Shown in pieces: positions 54,573 through 63,297 of a stretch of DNA of 64,000 bases (the stretch's first letter is position 1; each line of letters starts with the position of its first letter). The notes beneath the pieces are model-generated. The model was not told where the DNA came from. It did no database searches and worked only from the letters and a program-made list of their open reading frames with translations. This stretch comes from Actinorhabdospora filicis. GTDB taxonomy: Bacteria > Actinomycetota > Actinomycetes > Mycobacteriales > Micromonosporaceae. The translations under genes were made by a program, and so were the position numbers. The stretch is from NCBI RefSeq assembly GCF_030269765.1, contig NZ_BSTX01000002.1:1335379-1399378 (forward strand), in the 5' to 3' direction.

Positions 54573-55457
54573 CTAACCGCGCAGAGCGGCGATGACCCAC
54601 TCGAAGGCGGGGATGCGCGGTGGGAACGGCGGGCGGCCCGCCAGGATCCCCAGCAGCGCCCAGTACCGCTCGACCTTGGCGCTGGTGAACAGCGCCAGCT
54701 CGTCGGCGACCCGCACCCGGGCCGCGTCGTCGAGGTCGGCGGTCAGGATCCGGCCGGCGACCGCGCGTCCCTCCGGCGAGGCCGGGTCGACGCCCGCCGC
54801 CAGGGCCGCGCCGCCCTCGGCGAGGATCCTCTCGTTGTCCACCGGGAGCGGCTCGCGCTCGCCCATCGCGCCCGCCACGGCCATCTGCCGCGCGCGCATC
54901 CGGAAGTCCTCGTCGCCGATCAGCTCACCGAGCTCGATCCACGCGTCGACCTGCTCGGGCGTGGGTTCGTCCGGCAGGTCCGGCAGCCCTCGCATGCCCT
55001 CGGCGATGTGCCCGCCGTCGACGCCCTCGAAGGTCGCGGTGACGAAATCGTCGATCATGCGGCGGCGCTCTCCGGCCGTCAGTTTCGCCAGTTCGTGCAT
55101 CACTCTCATCTCCTCGGCGCTGTTGCCACGTCGAGCGACCGACGCCAGCACCGCCCGCCGGGTCCGCAGCACGCGGATCTCGGCGTCCAGCGCTCGCACG
55201 TGCGCGGCGGCGACCTCCGGCAGGGTGTCCTGCGCGGCCAGCACCCGCCGGACCAGGGCCAGGTCGAGGCCCAGGTCCCGCAGCGTGCGGACCAGGTCGA
55301 GCCGCGCCACGGCGTCCTCGCCGTAGAGGCGGTACCCGCCCGCCGACCTCGCGGCGGGCGGGAGGATCCCCTCGTCGGACCAGAACCGCACCGTCCGCAC
55401 GGGGACGCCGGCCCGGCGGGCCAGCTCACCGATGGTCAGTGGGCGCGTGTCGCTCAT
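54573..55457 (-). CDS. MerR family transcriptional regulator
   Basis: 294 residues from ATG 55457. N-terminal MerR winged helix: LTIGELARRAGVPVRTVRFW, GILPPAARSAGGYRLYG, then the dimer helix with LDLVRTLRDLGLDLALVRRVL. The C-terminal ~170 residues form a helical effector domain without an obvious metal-binding cysteine pattern, so a small organic ligand or stress signal is more likely than metal. Target genes unknown. Confidence 0.88.
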   Translation of the reverse strand: MSDTRPLTIGELARRAGVPVRTVRFWSDEGILPPAARSAGGYRLYGEDAVARLDLVRTLRDLGLDLALVRRVLAAQDTLPEVAAAHVRALDAEIRVLRTRRAVLASVARRGNSAEEMRVMHELAKLTAGERRRMIDDFVTATFEGVDGGHIAEGMRGLPDLPDEPTPEQVDAWIELGELIGDEDFRMRARQMAVAGAMGEREPLPVDNERILAEGGAALAAGVDPASPEGRAVAGRILTADLDDAARVRVADELALFTSAKVERYWALLGILAGRPPFPPRIPAFEWVIAALRG

Positions 55458-55533
55458 GAGTGAAAGGCTCCGGGTTCCAGCGGCTGGAGAGTCAAGCCCC
55501 ATTCTCGCCGGTGTGAGCGGCCGCACACGAAAA

Positions 55534-55559
55534 GACGGCGGGCACACGTGCCCGCCGTC
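55534..55559 (-). terminator. Hairpin terminator after mshC
   Basis: GACGGCGGGCAC and GTGCCCGCCGTC with a two-base centre, preceded on the complement by the mshC stop 14 bases away. Confidence 0.7.
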
Positions 55560-55573
55560 CGTGGAGAGGGGTG

Positions 55574-56800
55574 TTACCGCAGCCCGACGCCCAGGAGCGC
55601 GTCGACGGCTCCGGCGACCAGGTCCGGCGCGGAGGCGTCGGTGCCCTCGGCGGCGGCCCAGGCGTCCACGACGGCCAGCGCGCCGGGGGCGTCCAGGTCG
55701 TCGGCGAGGCGGGCGCGCAGCTCGGCCACCAGCGCCTCACCCGAGGGGCCCGACGGGCGGGCGGCGGCCGCGCGCCAGGTCGCCAGGCGCGCCTCGGCGG
55801 CCTCCAGGATCGCCGGAGTCCACTCCCGGTCCTCGCGGTAGTGGCCCGACAGCAGGCCCAGCCGGATCGCGGCCGGGTCGTGCCCGTCGGCGCGCAGGCG
55901 CGAGACGAACACCAGGTTGCCCTTGCTCTTGGACATCTTCGCGCCCTGCCAGCCGATCATGCCGCCGTGGACGTAGTGCCCGGCGAACGGGCGCTTGCCC
56001 GTGGCGACCTCGGCGTGCGCGGCGGAGAACTCGTGGTGCGGGAAGATCAGGTCGCTGCCCCCGCCCTGCACGTCGATGGTCTCGCCCAGGTAGGTCAGCG
56101 CGATCGCGGCGCACTCGATGTGCCAGCCGGGACGGCCCTCGCCCATCGCCGACGGCCAGTACGGCTCGCCCTCGCGGCGGCCCCGCCACAGCAGCGCGTC
56201 GAGCGGGTCGCGCTTGCCCTCGCGCTTCGGGTCCCCGCCGCGCTCGGCGAAGTACTCCAGCATCGTGGCCCGGTCGTAGTTCGACTCGTAGCCGAACTCC
56301 GCCGAGGCGGTCACCGGGAAGTAGACGTCGCCGGTGCCGTCCTCGACGGTGTAGCCCGCGCCCGCCTCGATCAGCCCGCCGATGAGCTCGGTGATCTCCG
56401 GCATCGACTCCACCGCGCCGATGTAATGCGCGGGCGGCAGGATGCGCAGGGCCTCCATGTCCTCCCGGAACAGGGCCGTCTCGCGCATGGCCAGGACGAT
56501 CCAGTCCTCGCCGTCGCGCTCGGCGCGCTCCAGCAGCGGCTCGTCCACATCGGTGACGTTCTGGGCGTACACGACGTCGTGGCCGTTGTCGCGCCAGACC
56601 CGGTTGACCAGGTCGAAGATCAGCATCGTCGCCGCGTGGCCCAGGTGTGTGGCGTCGTACGGGGTGATGCCGCAGACGTACATGCGCGCGGTCTCACCAG
56701 GTAGCGACACCTTGACCGTCTCGGACGCCGTGTCGTAGAGCGCCAGCGGTACGGGTGTGCCGGGTACCCGGGGTAGGCGAGGTGACTGCCAAGATTCCAT
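55574..56800 (-). CDS. mshC: Mycothiol ligase MshC
   Basis: 408 residues, related to cysteinyl-tRNA synthetase but shorter. It joins cysteine to GlcN-inositol with ATP in mycothiol synthesis. HIGH-type motif THLGH (51-55), KMSKS (288-292), and the zinc residues Cys43, Cys230 and His255 are present. It lacks the anticodon-binding domain of CysRS, which separates it. ATG 56800 lies six bases behind a TAGTCT box (56807-56812), suggesting a leaderless mRNA. Its presence marks the host as an actinomycete. Confidence 0.94.
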   Translation of the reverse strand: MESWQSPRLPRVPGTPVPLALYDTASETVKVSLPGETARMYVCGITPYDATHLGHAATMLIFDLVNRVWRDNGHDVVYAQNVTDVDEPLLERAERDGEDWIVLAMRETALFREDMEALRILPPAHYIGAVESMPEITELIGGLIEAGAGYTVEDGTGDVYFPVTASAEFGYESNYDRATMLEYFAERGGDPKREGKRDPLDALLWRGRREGEPYWPSAMGEGRPGWHIECAAIALTYLGETIDVQGGGSDLIFPHHEFSAAHAEVATGKRPFAGHYVHGGMIGWQGAKMSKSKGNLVFVSRLRADGHDPAAIRLGLLSGHYREDREWTPAILEAAEARLATWRAAAARPSGPSGEALVAELRARLADDLDAPGALAVVDAWAAAEGTDASAPDLVAGAVDALLGVGLR

Positions 56801-56806
56801 TCCCCG

Positions 56807-56812
56807 AGACTA
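56807..56812 (-). promoter_or_regulatory. Leaderless -10 box (TAGTCT) for mshC
   Basis: On the minus strand TAGTCT ends six bases before the mshC ATG. Confidence 0.5.
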
Positions 56813-56862
56813 TCCAGAGCCGGAGTGAATCAGGCTCGCGTCGGCCCGGAGACGTAGATCAT

Positions 56863-57636
56863 CTACACCGGTGGCCAGGGCAGCGCGGGCCGGTCGGCGG
56901 GCGGCGAGGGGTAGCGGCCGTCGGCGCGCAGCTTCTCGGCGCGGGCGCGCGTGGCGTCCAGCTCCTCGGCGGTCAGGAACTGCCCGTACGGCTCGGCGGG
57001 CGCGGCCAGGAACAGCTCCAGCGCGGCGGCCACCGCCGCGGGCAGCGGCTCCCCCGCCCAGCCCCACAGGACCGTGCGCAGCTTCGGCTCGGGGTGGAAG
57101 CACAGGCCGTGGTCCACGCCGTACACGCCGCCGGGGGTGCGCAGGATGTGCGCGCCCTTGCGGTCGGCGTTGTTCAGGACCACGTCGAGGGCGGCCATCA
57201 TCGCCAGCTCGGCGGCGGCGGCGTGCGCGAGACGGTAGGGGTTGCCCTCCTCGTCGCGCGCGGCGGCGACCTCGTGCCAGCCGCCGGGGACCTCACCGGC
57301 GGGGACGAAGGCGACCAGCGGCTCGTCCTCCTCGTCCATCCACAGCTGGCACGCGCCGAGCCCGTGCGGGCCCTCGCGCATCACCGTGGGCGGGACCAGG
57401 TCCAGCCCGAACGCGCGCGCCACCCGGTAGGCGGCGACCTCACGCCCGGCGAGGGTGCCCGTGGGGAAGTCCCACAGGGGCCGCTCACCGGCGATCGGCT
57501 TGTACACGCAGCGCTCGCGGCGCCCGTCGAGCTCGACGAAGGCGCGCAGGGTCGCGTTGGACGCCTCAAGGAGACGCCCCTCGATCTCCAGCTCGCCCTC
57601 CAGCAGCAGGGCCTCGGAGGACGCCGGGTCAGACAA
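56863..57636 (-). CDS. SCO1664-like family protein, kinase-like fold
   Basis: About 257 residues if started at TTG 57636; no ATG or GTG in frame fits the family start. The chain begins with a GELEIEGRLLEASNATL strand pair and CVYKPIAGERPLWDFPTG (lysine of a kinase-like N-lobe), then GREVAAYRVARAFGLDLVPP. Asp and Asn pairs in VLNNADRKGAHIL and VDHGLCFH resemble catalytic and metal residues of PI3/4-kinase-like or HipA-like folds. It follows DUF3090 in many actinomycetes; here the start overlaps the DUF3090 stop by eight bases. Reaction unknown. Confidence 0.8.
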   Translation of the reverse strand: MSDPASSEALLLEGELEIEGRLLEASNATLRAFVELDGRRERCVYKPIAGERPLWDFPTGTLAGREVAAYRVARAFGLDLVPPTVMREGPHGLGACQLWMDEEDEPLVAFVPAGEVPGGWHEVAAARDEEGNPYRLAHAAAAELAMMAALDVVLNNADRKGAHILRTPGGVYGVDHGLCFHPEPKLRTVLWGWAGEPLPAAVAAALELFLAAPAEPYGQFLTAEELDATRARAEKLRADGRYPSPPADRPALPWPPV

Positions 57637-58186
57637 CGGGGTCGTCCCCGTCCTCGCGGCGCCGGTATCCGTTGGAGCGCGGGCACAGGTGCCCGGCCAC
57701 GTCGATGGGCCCACCGCACCACGGGCACGGGGGACGCCCGGCGGCCACGACGCTGCGGGCGCGCGTGGCGAAGGCGCGGGCCACGGCGGGCGCGATCTGG
57801 ACGCGCATCCGGTCCAGCTTCTCGTCGTCGGGCTCGACGTCCTCGTCCTCGGGGACCTGGATCATCTCCACGACCACGAGCTCGCTCTCGGCGTCCCAGC
57901 CCAGGCCGATGGCCCCGACCCGGAACTCCTCCTCGATGGGGGTGTCGAGGGGGCCGTGGTCGACGGGCGCGCTGCCCTCGACCTCGGCGCCGAAGCGGCG
58001 CGCGGCCTCACCGAGGAGCTCGTCGATGCGGTCGGCGAGCAGGCGCACCTGGCCCTTCTCCAGCGCGACGCTGACGACTCTGCCGCCGCCGCGCGCCTGG
58101 AGGAAGAAGGTGCGCTCACCGGGTTCTCCCACCGTTCCGGCCACGAAGCGCTCGGGCGGCAGGAATTCGTACAGCTGGCCCGTCAT
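57629..58186 (-). CDS. DUF3090 family protein with zinc-ribbon tail
   Basis: 185 residues. The N-terminus (YEFLPPERFVAGTVGEPGER and FFLQARGGGRVVSVALEKGQ) is the DUF3090 pattern. The C-terminus has CPWCGGPIDVAGHLCPRSNG, a zinc-ribbon-like cysteine set. ATG 58186 is seven bases behind TAGGCT (58194-58199), so probably leaderless. Conserved next to the kinase-like gene and the histidine phosphatase in actinobacteria, which suggests a shared but unknown process. Confidence 0.88.
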   Translation of the reverse strand: MTGQLYEFLPPERFVAGTVGEPGERTFFLQARGGGRVVSVALEKGQVRLLADRIDELLGEAARRFGAEVEGSAPVDHGPLDTPIEEEFRVGAIGLGWDAESELVVVEMIQVPEDEDVEPDDEKLDRMRVQIAPAVARAFATRARSVVAAGRPPCPWCGGPIDVAGHLCPRSNGYRRREDGDDPVV

Positions 58187-58193
58187 GGGTTAG

Positions 58194-58199
58194 AGCCTA
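58194..58199 (-). promoter_or_regulatory. Leaderless -10 box (TAGGCT) for the DUF3090 gene
   Basis: On the minus strand TAGGCT ends seven bases before the ATG at 58186. Confidence 0.5.
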
Positions 58200-58218
58200 T
58201 CGGTCGCGGGTATGTGGA

Positions 58219-58923
58219 TCACCGGCCGCCGCCGACGATCCCGGCGGTGCCGCCGGGCTCCTCCGGCTGGGGGTCGTCGACGCTGTGGCGGGCGGCGACC
58301 AGATCGGACAGATCGCTGCCGGTGTCGTTGAGGCGCAGCAGGTACGGGCGTTCGGGGGTGTACCGGATGGCGGTGATCGAGGCGGTACCGGCGGAGATGC
58401 GCTGGAACAGGTCGAAGTGGAGCCCGAGGGCGTCGGCGACGACGGCCTTGACGATGTCGCCGTGGGTGCAGGCGAGCCACAGGGCGTCCGGGCCGTGCTC
58501 GGCGAGGACGCGGGCGTCGCGTTCACGGATCGCCCGGACCGCGCGGGCGGCGGTGTCGGCGGCGGAGTCGCCGCCCGGGAACGTGGCCGCCGACGGGTGC
58601 GTCTGGACGGTCCGCCACAGCGGCTCAGCGGCCAGTTCGCTGAGTTTGCGGCCCTCCCAGTCGCCGTAGCGGTACTCGGCGAGCGCGGGTTCGATCTCCA
58701 CGGTGAGGTCCCGGTCGCCCAGGGCGGTGCCGATGGTCTCGCGGCAGCGGTCGAGGGGGCTGGTCACGGCCGCGGCGAGGGGCAGGCCCGCGAGCCGCTT
58801 GGCGGCGTCGGCGACCTGCGCCATCCCGGTGTCGTCGAGGTTGACGCCGGGCATGTGCCCGGCGAGTATCCCGGCGGTGTTGGCGGTGGTCCGTCCGTGG
58901 CGCAGCAGCAGGACTGTCGGCAT
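58219..58923 (-). CDS. Histidine phosphatase family (phosphoglycerate-mutase-like) protein
   Basis: 234 residues from ATG 58923, seven bases behind a TACATT box (58931-58936). Catalytic LLRHGRT (His9) at the N-terminus, TSPLDRCRETI near 55, the acidic YRYGDWEGR near 90 and second catalytic His in ACTHGDIV near 157. It is an MSMEG/Rv2135c-type member of the broad phosphatase clan acting on phosphorylated metabolites. The tail of about 25 residues is Pro/Gly rich. Substrate unknown. Confidence 0.88.
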   Translation of the reverse strand: MPTVLLLRHGRTTANTAGILAGHMPGVNLDDTGMAQVADAAKRLAGLPLAAAVTSPLDRCRETIGTALGDRDLTVEIEPALAEYRYGDWEGRKLSELAAEPLWRTVQTHPSAATFPGGDSAADTAARAVRAIRERDARVLAEHGPDALWLACTHGDIVKAVVADALGLHFDLFQRISAGTASITAIRYTPERPYLLRLNDTGSDLSDLVAARHSVDDPQPEEPGGTAGIVGGGR

Positions 58924-58978
58924 GACACCGAATGTACGTCGCCCTTGATCGTTGCGAGGGGACGCGGGTGGCCCGGGC

Positions 58979-59806
58979 TCAGGTCGCCTGCAGCACACCC
59001 GTCCCGAGCAGCACCATGATCAGCACGCCCAGTCCGATGCGGTACCAGACGAAGGCCTTGATGCTGTGGCCGGAGACGAATTTGAGCAGCCACGCCACCG
59101 ACGCGTAGGCCACGCCGAAGCTGACCACGGTGCCGACCAGGATCGGGACGACGCCGATGTCGCCTTCGAAGGCGTCCTTGAGCTCGTAGAGCCCGGCGGC
59201 GGTCAGGGCGGGGATGCCCAGGAAGAACGACAGGCGGGTGGCGGTGACGCGGTCGAGGTCGCGCAGGAGGCCCATGGAGATCGTCGCGCCGGAGCGGGAG
59301 ACGCCCGGGATCAGCGAGAAGCACTGGGCCAGCCCGATGATCAGGGTGTCCTTCCAGGTCAGGTCGCGTTCCCGGCGCTGCATGGTGGCCGCGTGCTCGG
59401 CGAACCACATCACGAAGCTCCACAGGATCAGCGCGGCGGCCACGACCCAGAGGCTGCGCAGGGGTCCCTTGATGATGGGTTTGCCGAGGAAGCCGACGAT
59501 GCCCACCGGGATCGAGCCGATGATGATGTACCAGGCGAAGCGGTAGTCGAAGTTCTGCCGCTCCTCCTTGTTGAACACGCCCTTGAAGAAGGCCACGCTG
59601 ATGCGCGAGATGTCCTTCCAGAAGTAGACGAACACCGCCGCGATCGCCCCGATCTGGATCACCACGGTGTAGGCGGTGACGGCCGGGTCGTTGACCTTGA
59701 GCCCGATGAGCTCCTCGACGATCGTCAGGTGCCCGGTCGATGAGACCGGGAGGAACTCGGTCAGGCCCTCGACGATGCCGAGGATGATGGCCTGCCAGAT
59801 CTCCAC
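58979..59806 (-). CDS. uppP: Undecaprenyl-diphosphatase UppP (BacA)
   Basis: 275 residues with about eight membrane helices. Motif 1 is EGLTEFLPVSSTGHL (13-27) with the catalytic Glu and Ser, motif 2 is PGVSRSGATI (near 170). It dephosphorylates undecaprenyl diphosphate so the lipid carrier can be reused for peptidoglycan and surface glycans; it also gives bacitracin tolerance. Three bases separate it from the LLM oxidoreductase upstream, so they are cotranscribed. Confidence 0.95.
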   Translation of the reverse strand: MEIWQAIILGIVEGLTEFLPVSSTGHLTIVEELIGLKVNDPAVTAYTVVIQIGAIAAVFVYFWKDISRISVAFFKGVFNKEERQNFDYRFAWYIIIGSIPVGIVGFLGKPIIKGPLRSLWVVAAALILWSFVMWFAEHAATMQRRERDLTWKDTLIIGLAQCFSLIPGVSRSGATISMGLLRDLDRVTATRLSFFLGIPALTAAGLYELKDAFEGDIGVVPILVGTVVSFGVAYASVAWLLKFVSGHSIKAFVWYRIGLGVLIMVLLGTGVLQAT

Positions 59807-59809
59807 GCG

Positions 59810-60862
59810 CTACTCCCCCACTCCGGCCTTGGCGGCGGCCTCGGCGACCACTCGCAGTGTGTTCGCCCGCTCCTCGGGGGTCGCGGCGAACGGCGTCACC
59901 GACAACGTCGTCACGCCCGCCTCGGCGTAGGCGGCGAGGCGGTCGGCGATGCGGTCCGGCGGCCCGATGAGCGAGACGCGGTCGATGAACTCGTGCGGGA
60001 CGGCGGCCATCGCCTCCCGGTGCTTCTTCTCCAGGTACATGTCCTGGACCTTGTCGGCGGCCTCTTCGAAGCCCATCCGCACGGCCAGGTTGTGGTAGAA
60101 GTTCTGCTTGCGGCTGCCCATGCCGCCCAGGTACAGGGCGGTGTAGGCGCGGACGGGGTCGGCGGCGGCGGCCACGTCGTCGGAGACCACGACGGGCACG
60201 GTCGGGACGACGTCGAAGCCCGACAGGTCGCGCCCGGCCTTCTCGGCGCCGGCCTTGACGTGTGCGAGCTGCTCGGCGGCGAACTCCGGGGCGAAGAACA
60301 CCGCGAGCCAGCCGTCGGCGATCTCCCCGGCCAGTTCGAGGTTCTTCGGGCCGATGACCGCGAGATAAAGGGGAATGTCGGCGCGGCGCGGCTTCATGGC
60401 CAGCTGCAGGGCCTTCCCGGGGCCGTCGGGCAGGGGCAGCGTGATGTGCTCGCCGGAGAAGGCGACGCGCTCGCGGTTGAGGGCGGCGCGCACGACCTGG
60501 ACGTACTCGCGGGTGCGGCCCAGCGGCTTGGCGAACGGGACGCCGTACCAGCCCTCCGAGACCTGCGGCCCCGACACGCCCAGCCCGAGCCGGAACCGGC
60601 CGCCGGACAGCGCGTCCAGCGAGGCGGCCGTCATCGCGGTCATCGTCGCCTGCCGCGCCGGGATCTGCATGACGCCGGAGCCGACGTCGATGCGGGAAGT
60701 CTGCGCCGCCAGCCAGGTCAGCATCGTCACCGAGTCGGATCCGTAGGCTTCGGCGGCCCACACGACGGAGTAGCCGAGCTCCTCGGCGTGCCGGGTGAGC
60801 GCGAGATGAGCGGCCGGTTCGGCGGCGCTCCCCCAGTAACCGAGACTGAGCCCGAGACGCAC
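59810..60862 (-). CDS. LLM-class F420-dependent oxidoreductase
   Basis: 350 residues from GTG 60862, five bases after GGAGGGG. TIM-barrel luciferase-like family: LGLSLGYWGSAAEPAAHLAL start, YGSDSVTMLTWLAAQT near 45-60, DALSGGRFRLGLGVSGP near 92-108, and FSGEHITLPLPDGPGKAL near 145. These fit F420- rather than FMN-dependent members of actinobacteria. Substrate not known. Same operon as uppP. Confidence 0.88.
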   Translation of the reverse strand: MRLGLSLGYWGSAAEPAAHLALTRHAEELGYSVVWAAEAYGSDSVTMLTWLAAQTSRIDVGSGVMQIPARQATMTAMTAASLDALSGGRFRLGLGVSGPQVSEGWYGVPFAKPLGRTREYVQVVRAALNRERVAFSGEHITLPLPDGPGKALQLAMKPRRADIPLYLAVIGPKNLELAGEIADGWLAVFFAPEFAAEQLAHVKAGAEKAGRDLSGFDVVPTVPVVVSDDVAAAADPVRAYTALYLGGMGSRKQNFYHNLAVRMGFEEAADKVQDMYLEKKHREAMAAVPHEFIDRVSLIGPPDRIADRLAAYAEAGVTTLSVTPFAATPEERANTLRVVAEAAAKAGVGE

Positions 60863-60979
60863 GTCAACCCCTCCCGATCGCAGACGTTCCATCTGATTCG
60901 CCCGGTGGACGATCGCATCAGCCTAGCCCGACGCCTCCGCCGTCCGGCGGGGCGTGCGGCGCGGCTCGACGCTTCCCGG

Positions 60980-60985
60980 TACCGT
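60980..60985 (+). promoter_or_regulatory. Leaderless -10 box (TACCGT) for the aldo-keto reductase gene
   Basis: TACCGT ends eight bases before ATG 60994. Confidence 0.45.
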
Positions 60986-60993
60986 CCCTGGTC

Positions 60994-61965
60994 ATGGAGC
61001 AGAGACCGCTGGGACGCAGTGGGCTGGAGGTGTCCCGGCTCGCGCTCGGGACGATGGCGTGGGGCGTCGACACCGACGCCGACGACGCCGCCGCGCAGCT
61101 CAAGGCCTTCGTGGACGCCGGCGGAACGCTCGTCGACACCGCCGACGTCTACGCCGACGGCGAGGCCGAGCAGATCCTCGGCGGGCTCCTCGGCACCGTG
61201 CTCCCCCGCGCCGACGTGATGATCGCCACGAAGGCGGGCGTCCGCACCGGCGCCGACCGGCGCCGCGACACCTCCCGCGCGCATCTCCTGCGGTCCCTCG
61301 ACGAGTCCCTGGCGCGGCTCGGCACCGACCACGTCGACCTGTGGCAGCTCCACCTCTACGACCCCGACACGCCCCTGGAGGAGACGCTCTCGGCGCTCGA
61401 CTACGCGGTGTCGTCCGGGCGCGCCCGCTACGTCGGCGTCTCCAACTTCTCCGGCTGGCAGACGGCGCGCGCCACCACCTGGCAGCAGGCGTGGCCGGGA
61501 CGCGCGCCGATCACCGCGACCCAGGTCGAGTACTCCCTCGTCCAGCGCGGTGTGGAACGCGAGGTCATCCCCGCGTGCACGTCGCTGGGGCTGGGCATGC
61601 TGGTGTGGTCGCCGCTGGGCCGGGGCGTCCTGACCGGCAAGTACCGCTTCGGGCGGCCCTCCGACTCCCGCGCCGCCTCGGTGCACTTCGCGCGTTTCGT
61701 CGGCGCCTACCTCGACGACCGCTGCGCCGGGATCGTGGAGGCCGTCGCCACCGCCGCCGATGGCCTGGGCGTGTCGCCCCTGGAAGTCGCCATCGCCTGG
61801 GTCCGCGACCGTCCCGGGGTGTCCTCGGCGATCCTGGGCGCCCGCACCGTCGGGCAGCTCATGGGCGCGATGGCCGCCGAGAAGGTCGTCCTGCCCGCCG
61901 AGATCCGCCTCGCGCTCGACGACGTGTCCGCGCCGCAGATCGGCTACCCCGAACGCCAGGCGTAG
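60994..61965 (+). CDS. Aldo/keto reductase
   Basis: 323 residues. Catalytic tetrad Asp48, Tyr53 (DTADVYADG), Lys80 (IATKAG) and His120 (DLWQLH) is complete. The N-terminal PLGRSGLEVSRLALGTM hairpin and the GVSNFSGWQ and NADPH-binding ILGARTVGQL elements are standard. NADPH-dependent reduction of aldehydes or ketones; similar to the voltage-gated-channel-beta-like and YajO-type branch. Start supported by a leaderless -10 box. Confidence 0.9.
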   Translation: MEQRPLGRSGLEVSRLALGTMAWGVDTDADDAAAQLKAFVDAGGTLVDTADVYADGEAEQILGGLLGTVLPRADVMIATKAGVRTGADRRRDTSRAHLLRSLDESLARLGTDHVDLWQLHLYDPDTPLEETLSALDYAVSSGRARYVGVSNFSGWQTARATTWQQAWPGRAPITATQVEYSLVQRGVEREVIPACTSLGLGMLVWSPLGRGVLTGKYRFGRPSDSRAASVHFARFVGAYLDDRCAGIVEAVATAADGLGVSPLEVAIAWVRDRPGVSSAILGARTVGQLMGAMAAEKVVLPAEIRLALDDVSAPQIGYPERQA

Positions 61966-62016
61966 ACACCGCGCGGAGGCGTGGCGTTCACCGGCGAACG
62001 GGTGCATTATGTCGGA

Positions 62017-62253
62017 ATGGACGAGATGGATGCGGGCGCCGACGAGTCTTCCACCGACGCCTACGAGTACGTTCCCCTGCGCATCGGCGGGGAGGTCGAC
62101 CCCCTGACCGCCCAGGCCAGGCTCTCCGTGGCCGCCGAGTACGGCGGCTGGGAACTGGCCCGGGTCGCGCGCTACCCCGGTGGAGAACGGAAGGTCACGC
62201 TGCGACGGCGGCGGACCCGGACGGGGATCGGGTTGCCGGGACTGTCGTACTGA
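62017..62253 (+). CDS. DUF5703 family small protein
   Basis: About 78 residues from ATG 62017; GTG 61981 would add 12 residues without family likeness. The pattern YEYVPLRIGGEVDPLTAQAR, then EYGGWELARVARYPGG and a basic end KVTLRRRRTR, matches DUF5703, a short actinobacterial family of unknown role. No membrane segment. Starts 51 bases after the aldo-keto reductase stop and may be cotranscribed. The start is uncertain. Confidence 0.7.
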   Translation: MDEMDAGADESSTDAYEYVPLRIGGEVDPLTAQARLSVAAEYGGWELARVARYPGGERKVTLRRRRTRTGIGLPGLSY

Positions 62254-62555
62254 CCGACCCGGGTCCCGGGGTCCTGGGGACGGAGTGCCGTGGGAGCCCG
62301 CCGACGGGGCGGGGCTCGCAGGCGCTTCGCCCTGCACCCGACCAGGGCGTCGCCCTGGACCCCGGTGCTGAGGACGCTCTTCGCGGGCCGGTGGTCACCG
62401 AGACTCCCCGGCACACGGATACGTCGTGGCCGGCCGGGCCGGATGCGCCGCTCCCGTGAGCATCCACCACGACCACCCGGCCACGACACTTCTCTCCCCG
62501 GTGGTGCCGGAGGGGTCTCGGCACACGGCCGTTCTCACGGCCGTCTCCGTGCCCG
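62254..62555. other. Intergenic region of about 300 bases with terminator
   Basis: Between convergent DUF5703 and acidic-protein genes. GC-rich, no coding frame with a domain. Apart from a short terminator hairpin near its end I see nothing. Confidence 0.5.
62525..62544. terminator. Short hairpin terminator
   Basis: ACGGCCGT, loop TCTC, ACGGCCGT: an 8-bp stem 11 bases past the stop of the minus-strand acidic protein. Confidence 0.6.
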
Positions 62556-63227
62556 CTACTCCCCCTCGTCCTCTTCCTCTTCGTCCTCATCGTCGTAGTC
62601 GTAGTTGGAGCGCTCGTCCAGGCGCCCCACCACGGGCTGCTCGCCGCCCATCACGAACGCCGCGTCCTCACCGCCGTTGCCCACCGCGTCCAGGTCGATC
62701 GAGGCGGCGATCTCGTTGACCACGACCAGCCCGTCGAGGGGGGTGAGCTCCTCGATCTCCAGGGCCGAGAGGGTCCCGCCACCGGCGTGCAGCAGCTCCA
62801 GGACCGCGTCGCCGATCCCGGTGAGCGGCGAACCGTCGTCCTCGGGATCGGGGACGGCCTCGCGCGCGGCCTCGGCGATGCGCATCAGCGCCGCCTGGCT
62901 GGGCACGAGGTAGTCGCGCCGCTGCCGCACCGAGATGATCACCGGCTGCCCGTCGGGTTCGGCGAGGTCGTCGCCGCCCGCCCAGGGGCCCTCGCCGTCA
63001 CCGCCGGGGAGGGGACGCGGGTCCCACGGGGTCGCCTCGCCGTAGACCTCGTCGATGAGCCGGTCGTAGGCGACGCTGGCCTCGTTCAGGGCGACGTAGG
63101 CGGCCCACACCTCGGCGTCACCGCGCGTTTCGGCGGCGATGACGTCGAGGTGCCTGCGGGTCGCCACGATGACCGCCTCCAGTGCGGCGGCCACCTCCGG
63201 GACGCGGGAAGCGGTGTCGTGGGGCAT
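62556..63227 (-). CDS. Hypothetical protein with acidic C-terminal tail
   Basis: 223 residues; no named family recognised. Helical N-terminal 70 residues (VIVATRRHLDVIAAETRGDA) are followed by a linker and a compact ~90-residue region (VIISVRQRRDYLVPSQAALM to LELLHAGGGTLSALEIEEL), and the end is a run of Asp/Glu/Tyr. No signal peptide or membrane segment. Lies 70 bases downstream of the M20 peptidase gene on the same strand. Composition agrees with a real gene, but function is unknown. Confidence 0.65.
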   Translation of the reverse strand: MPHDTASRVPEVAAALEAVIVATRRHLDVIAAETRGDAEVWAAYVALNEASVAYDRLIDEVYGEATPWDPRPLPGGDGEGPWAGGDDLAEPDGQPVIISVRQRRDYLVPSQAALMRIAEAAREAVPDPEDDGSPLTGIGDAVLELLHAGGGTLSALEIEELTPLDGLVVVNEIAASIDLDAVGNGGEDAAFVMGGEQPVVGRLDERSNYDYDDEDEEEEDEGE

Positions 63228-63297
63228 GAGCTCGCTCTTTCTTCCGATGCGGTCACGGGTGCTTGCTGCGAGGGGGCTCAGCCGCGGGGTCTTCGGG